Shown here: positions 60,195-64,000 of the stretch, one piece after another
Position numbering within the stretch: position 1 is the first letter of the stretch
How the letters are laid out: the number at the start of each line of letters is the position of its first letter
NCBI GenBank assembly: GCA_964617695.1
Contig: CAZTYW010000001.1
Span: 1 to 64,000 of the forward strand
Direction of reading: 5' to 3'
Length of the DNA stretch: 64,000 bases
Source of the DNA: CAZTYW01 sp964617695
GTDB lineage: Bacteria > Chloroflexota > Dehalococcoidia > UBA2247 > RBG-13-53-26
Translations under genes and position numbers: made by a program
The notes under the pieces: model-generated
What the model was told of the DNA's origin: nothing
The model's input: the letters and a program-made list of their open reading frames with translations, nothing else
Database searches by the model: none

Positions 60195-60830
60195 CTAAAT
60201 CAACTTCCGTTTGTACGCTTCCGCTATGGCTTCCGAGCGATTTCGGACATCGAGTTTCTCGAAGATGCGCTGCACGTCCCGCTTAACCGTTGCCTCGCTC
60301 AGAAAGAGCTGGGCGCCGATTTCCCTGGTAGTGGAGCCACCAGCGATCAAACGCAGTATCTCTAACTCACGTTCCGACAGATGCGACCGCTCAGCACCCC
60401 TTATCAGATTAGAGAACTCCGCCAGTAGCTCCCGGCTGATGGGGCTAAGTGGGGCCCTGCCCTGCCGGACAGCTCTGATAGCCTGAATCAGTTCCTCGCG
60501 CTTGACGTCCTTGAGGAGATAACCCGAGGCGCCGGCTTCAATGGCTTCAGCAACATACTCCTCGTACAAGGTCAACATGATGACCTGGCAATCCGGCAGC
60601 TTGTCCTTCATCAGCCGGACTGCCTCGACACCGTCCGGCCCGGGCATCTTGATGTCCATCAGGACGATGTCAGGGCAATGCAACTCAGCCTGCTTGACCG
60701 CCTCTGTGGCATTGGCAGCCTCACCCACGACCTTCATGTCGGGTTCTAGCGTGAGCATGTGTCGCAGCCCGTCGCGAACAACCTGGTGGTCGTCCACCAG
60801 CAGTACTCGGATGGTCTCCCTAGCTTCCAT
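60195..60830 (-). CDS. NarL/FixJ-family response regulator, copy 2
   Basis: 211 residues from ATG 60830, with GAGGAGG four bases upstream. The receiver has acidic pair D13/D14, phosphoacceptor D59 in IVLMDIKMPGPDG and the conserved LTLYEEY and KDVKREEL segments. The LuxR-type helix-turn-helix (about 145-205) is LSERELEILRLIAGGSTTREIGAQLFLSEATVKRDVQRIFEKL. It is a close paralogue of the next upstream regulator and lies 201 bp behind it. Confidence 0.92.
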   Translation of the reverse strand: MEARETIRVLLVDDHQVVRDGLRHMLTLEPDMKVVGEAANATEAVKQAELHCPDIVLMDIKMPGPDGVEAVRLMKDKLPDCQVIMLTLYEEYVAEAIEAGASGYLLKDVKREELIQAIRAVRQGRAPLSPISRELLAEFSNLIRGAERSHLSERELEILRLIAGGSTTREIGAQLFLSEATVKRDVQRIFEKLDVRNRSEAIAEAYKRKLI

Positions 60831-61031
60831 GCCCCTCCTCGGTCCGTCTCGTGGCAGCCGCCTCATAGCCAAACCTCATCTTATTGCATCCATCTGGACA
60901 TCGCAAGCCGCCAAAAGGTTTTATTCGCTGCGCCCGACGGCGTCATCTTGTTGACCCCATATGGGCCGTCCCATCAGGCCAGCCAACAGAGATTGACAAT
61001 CGACCAGTGTGTGAACCATCCAGGAAACCGA

Positions 61032-61667
61032 CTAAATCAGCTTCCCCTTGTAGCCTTGCGACACGGCGCCCGAGCGGCTCTTGACTCCCAGTTTGCCAAA
61101 GAGTCCGTGCATTTCCCGCTTTACAGTCGTCTCGCTGAGGAAAAGCTGCTGAGCGACCTGCCTGTTGGTGGCACCAGCAGCAAGGAGACGGAGTATCTCG
61201 AGTTGCCTGTCTGACAGACTGTGCCCCGGCTTCACTTTGCCACTGGCCAGACTACTGAACTCGCCCACGAGTCTCCGTGTCAGAGCAGGATTGAGCGGAG
61301 ACTGCCCCTGGTAGGCGACTCTGACAGCCTGGCTCAACTCGTCGCGCTTCACGTCCTTGAGCAGGTAGCCCACGGCGCCGGCCTCAATGGCCTCGGGCAT
61401 GTACTCTTCGTACAGGGTCAGCATGATGATGTTGCAGGCCACCTGCATCTCCTTCAGCCTTCGGGTCGCCTCGATTCCATCCCCGCCGTGCATCTTGACA
61501 TCCATCAGAACCACATCCGGCCTGTGCAACTCCGCTTCCCTGAGCGCGTCTTGCAGGTTCCCGGCCTCACCCACCACGCAAATGTCATCCTCCAACTCCA
61601 GCATACGGCGCAATCCCTCACGTACCACCTGATGATCATCTACTAACAGCACCTTGATAGCTGACAT
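61032..61667 (-). CDS. NarL/FixJ-family response regulator, copy 1
   Basis: 211 residues from ATG 61667, behind GGAGGGAG. Acidic pair D10/D11, phosphoacceptor D56 in VVLMDVKMHGGDG and a LuxR-type DNA-binding domain ending in SETTVKREMHGLFGKLGVKSRS. It lies 31 bp after the histidine kinase gene and is its most likely partner. Both regulators end in the same KLI tripeptide after a YK-x-K stretch, evidence of duplication. Confidence 0.93.
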   Translation of the reverse strand: MSAIKVLLVDDHQVVREGLRRMLELEDDICVVGEAGNLQDALREAELHRPDVVLMDVKMHGGDGIEATRRLKEMQVACNIIMLTLYEEYMPEAIEAGAVGYLLKDVKRDELSQAVRVAYQGQSPLNPALTRRLVGEFSSLASGKVKPGHSLSDRQLEILRLLAAGATNRQVAQQLFLSETTVKREMHGLFGKLGVKSRSGAVSQGYKGKLI

Positions 61668-61698
61668 GGCGCTCTCCCTCCAAGTTGGTTGATGCTGC

Positions 61699-63795
61699 TT
61701 ACCTGGCCTGTTCGCCAGCTTCAACGCTGTCCGCCAACACAGCTGCAGTCACAGGCAGCTTCAAGGATACGCTTGTGCCTGCCCCCGGTTTCGATTTTAG
61801 CTTCAGGGTTGCTCCCAGCATTGATGCCCTCTCATTCATACCCATAAGGCCCATATGCCCGACCGCCACCGCACTTCTCATCGTCCGCGGTACATTGAAC
61901 CCTTTGCCATTGTCGTGAATCTCGACAGAGACAACTTCTGCGTCGAACCGCAGTTTGACCACCACTGCGCTAGCTCCAGAGTGCTTCTGGACGTTGTTCA
62001 GGGCCTCCTGGACGACCCGATAGATTGCCAGCTCGGAACTGGCGGCCAGGCGCACCGGCTCGCCTATGGTTTCAAAGTGGTAGGCAATGCCGGAGGTCTT
62101 CAAACCCTCGGAGAGCCGCCGTACTGCATGCACCAGCCCCAACTCGTCCAAAGCTGGCGGATGGAGGCCAGCCATAACCCGACGAATCTCCTTCAGACTC
62201 TTGTCGATGGTACTCTCGATTTCGGCCAACTCGCTTTGGGCCTCACCGTTGCCCCCACTTGACAACAGAGCACTGCAGGTCTGCATTCGATATGAAGCGC
62301 CGACCAGCCACTGCGCCACACTGTCGTGCAACTCAACCGAGATCCTGCGCCGCTCTTCCTCCTGGGCAAGAACCGTCTTGGCCAGTAGCTGCTCCACGCG
62401 CCGCTGATGCTCTTTGACGTCCTCAAGCATCATGGCATTCTCTATGACCATAGCCGCTTCACCGGACATGGTGGTGAGCAGGTCCACATCTTCCTTCGAA
62501 TAAGCAGCGTATGACCTCTTCCTGCCAAGACCCAGAATGCCAACCAGGCCGCCTTTCCTCATTATGGGACAGAATAACTCGAGTTCCAGGGCATCGATGT
62601 CATCACACTCTCTCTCCCACAGGCCCTTGAACTCTGGGGCAATATCCAGTTTCTCCCTGTAGAGCACCCTCCCTTCCCTCGCCAGCCAGCCAATGATGGG
62701 GTTGTCTTTGGCTAGCCTCAATATTCCGTCCGGCGGATCAGCGGTTCGTGGCTGGGCAAAACGCACCACGAAATCTCCTCCGTCGGTCTCGGGCAACAGC
62801 AGGAAGGCTCTCCTGCTACCCAGAGCCATGGTTATGGGGAACAACATGTTGTCAGCCAGCTCACGCAGGTTCAGAACATTGCCCATGCGCTGGCTGAAGG
62901 TGAGCAACGTACGGCGGTAATCATAGGTACCGCCGTAGAACATCCTGTCCACCCCCCGCTGAATGATCTCTCGCAATGGCTCAAACAGGACGGCAAACGA
63001 CAGCGCCAGCCCTGCTGCCAGGGCTACGAAGCCGTAGTCTGGCCAGTCCAGCGTCGATTTCTGAATGAGGAATAGCAGCAACAGGTAGGCGCTGGTTAGC
63101 ACAATGCTCAGGGCCGAGTAAGCCAGTCCTCTGCGAACCATGATTCTGACATCCAGCAACTGGTACCTCAGAACAGCGTAAAAGACAATGAGTGCGTTGG
63201 CCAAATTGGCAACGTGATCAAGAGGATAGACCCCCAGCGACGAACTAAGGTTCGTCATGCCGCCCACGATAACCACGCCCAGCCCAATGCCAAGGTAGAC
63301 GATTCTCCTGCGATCCAGAGAGTCAGAAAGGCGCCTATATCTCTGCAGGAGAGAGTATGCTGCCGTCAAGGCGATAGGTACACAGCCGCCAACGAGAAGG
63401 TACATGTACGACCCGTATTCGGTGTACAGGCCTCCGTCCTGCGTGTATGCCAGCCTCGGCATCTTGCCCGTAAAGGCGAGAACGGCAGTGGCCAACAGGA
63501 ACAGATATCCCAACGGCACAAGAAACCCGCCAGGCCTATTGACGAAGGCGCGGACGAAGCGGTAGTAGCTAACCGTCATCCACACAAGGGCCACCACCAG
63601 AAACCGAACGCACAGCTCCGTGTCCAGGTGCACATTGGCACGAGCCATGAAGGACCAGAAACTCCAGGCGGTGGCTGCGACAAGATACCAGGTGAAGCTT
63701 GTATGGACCCTGGTGTGGCGGTGCCGCAGCATGATGGCCAGCAGGGGGAAGTAGGCCAGGAAGCCCAAGAACGGTATTACGGTGTTAACAATCAC
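61699..63795 (-). CDS. membrane sensor histidine kinase, 7TM-GAF-HisKA_3 type
   Basis: 698 residues. About eight membrane segments fill residues 1-270 (a 7TM histidine-kinase sensor type). A GAF-like domain follows (about 300-455), then a coiled coil and the HisKA_3 dimerisation domain with the phosphoacceptor H490 in VELHDSVAQW. The ATPase domain has the N-box VVQEALNNVQKHS and G-boxes DNGKGF and GLMGMNERA. NarX/DesK-type partners of NarL regulators. The input is unknown. Start GTG 63795; GTTAAC repeats lie just upstream. Confidence 0.93.
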   Translation of the reverse strand: MIVNTVIPFLGFLAYFPLLAIMLRHRHTRVHTSFTWYLVAATAWSFWSFMARANVHLDTELCVRFLVVALVWMTVSYYRFVRAFVNRPGGFLVPLGYLFLLATAVLAFTGKMPRLAYTQDGGLYTEYGSYMYLLVGGCVPIALTAAYSLLQRYRRLSDSLDRRRIVYLGIGLGVVIVGGMTNLSSSLGVYPLDHVANLANALIVFYAVLRYQLLDVRIMVRRGLAYSALSIVLTSAYLLLLFLIQKSTLDWPDYGFVALAAGLALSFAVLFEPLREIIQRGVDRMFYGGTYDYRRTLLTFSQRMGNVLNLRELADNMLFPITMALGSRRAFLLLPETDGGDFVVRFAQPRTADPPDGILRLAKDNPIIGWLAREGRVLYREKLDIAPEFKGLWERECDDIDALELELFCPIMRKGGLVGILGLGRKRSYAAYSKEDVDLLTTMSGEAAMVIENAMMLEDVKEHQRRVEQLLAKTVLAQEEERRRISVELHDSVAQWLVGASYRMQTCSALLSSGGNGEAQSELAEIESTIDKSLKEIRRVMAGLHPPALDELGLVHAVRRLSEGLKTSGIAYHFETIGEPVRLAASSELAIYRVVQEALNNVQKHSGASAVVVKLRFDAEVVSVEIHDNGKGFNVPRTMRSAVAVGHMGLMGMNERASMLGATLKLKSKPGAGTSVSLKLPVTAAVLADSVEAGEQAR

Positions 63796-63865
63796 TAGAA
63801 CAACTACCCTCTTGGCATATTAACCCAGAGTTAACATTTGTTAGACGACTGTAAACAAGCAAACA

Positions 63866-63894
63866 ATTATGCATACGAGACTGGGAGTTGTCAA
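63866..63894 (-). promoter_or_regulatory. promoter of the histidine kinase-regulator operon
   Basis: On the minus strand a perfect TTGACA (63894-63889) and CATAAT (63871-63866) are 17 bp apart. Transcription would start near 63859, about 64 nt before the GTG. Confidence 0.75.
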
Positions 63895-64000
63895 TAGGTC
63901 ACGTGAATATTGTTCGTGGAAATGGCCAATCGCCGAAAATCCTGGGGGCTGCAAACATAGCGTGTCACCCGAATTCGGCCACCTTTGACGTCAAATAGCG

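Noticed and set aside
1..64000. tRNA or rRNA genes, CRISPR arrays, insertion sequences, integrases, toxin-antitoxin pairs
   Set aside because: I looked in the intergenic gaps for tRNA T-loop signatures, regularly spaced repeats and transposase motifs and found none. The duplicated genes (AOR, SDR, regulators) are diverged paralogues and not mobile repeats.

Overview
The window looks like a stretch of a moderately GC-rich chromosome from an anaerobic bacterium, most likely Chloroflexota and probably Dehalococcoidia-related. This is inferred from gene content: a short core-type MetE next to SahH and MetK, a GT20/OtsB pair beside a TreT-type trehalose synthase, a bifunctional FBP aldolase/phosphatase, and tungsten-type aldehyde ferredoxin oxidoreductases. 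No taxonomic search was possible.

Layout. 0.08-7.1 kb (+): a methionine/SAM-cycle run (core MetE, DUF6485-like protein, THEP1-type NTPase, a kinase pair split by one stop codon, PHP phosphoesterase, adenosylhomocysteinase, MetK). 7.3-14.9 kb (+): sugar phosphate metabolism (phosphohexomutase, phosphoglucose/phosphomannose isomerase, GalT) leading to trehalose by two routes (OtsA-OtsB and TreT). 15.0-34.6 kb (-): one continuous str-S10-spc-alpha superoperon, rpsL through rpsI, with no tuf gene and with a consensus-like promoter upstream of rpsL. 35.1-39.6 kb: an SDR (+), then a (-) operon of FBP aldolase/phosphatase, RdgB, MoaA, MoaC and a VOC protein. 39.8-42.2 kb (-): ftsA-ftsZ behind a perfect consensus promoter. 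42.4-50.9 kb: an accessory cluster (below). 50.9-55.2 kb (-): a MacB-type ABC exporter pair and a large secreted DUF3352-like protein. 55.6-58.7 kb (+): pabB-pabA-pabC for folate. 58.9-63.8 kb: a HEAT-repeat protein (+), then two paralogous NarL-type response regulators and a 7TM-GAF histidine kinase (-).

The most interesting region is 42.4-50.9 kb. Two divergent-in-detail aldehyde ferredoxin oxidoreductases (AOR1, AOR2) flank two SDR dehydrogenases and three tandem paralogues of a small family of unknown function (DUF6125-like), each with three invariant cysteines. The three paralogues plus one SDR form an operon whose leader contains a c-di-GMP-I (GEMM) riboswitch. Its 3' P1 strand overlaps the 5' arm of an intrinsic terminator, so it should be an ON switch. 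AOR1 has an altered Fe-S motif and lies next to a small winged-helix regulator with an inverted-repeat operator over its own promoter. Together this suggests an undescribed, second-messenger-controlled tungsten/molybdenum aldehyde (or carboxylate) redox system. The moaA-moaC pair 5 kb away could supply its pterin cofactor.

I saw no tRNA or rRNA gene, CRISPR array, insertion sequence or integrase.
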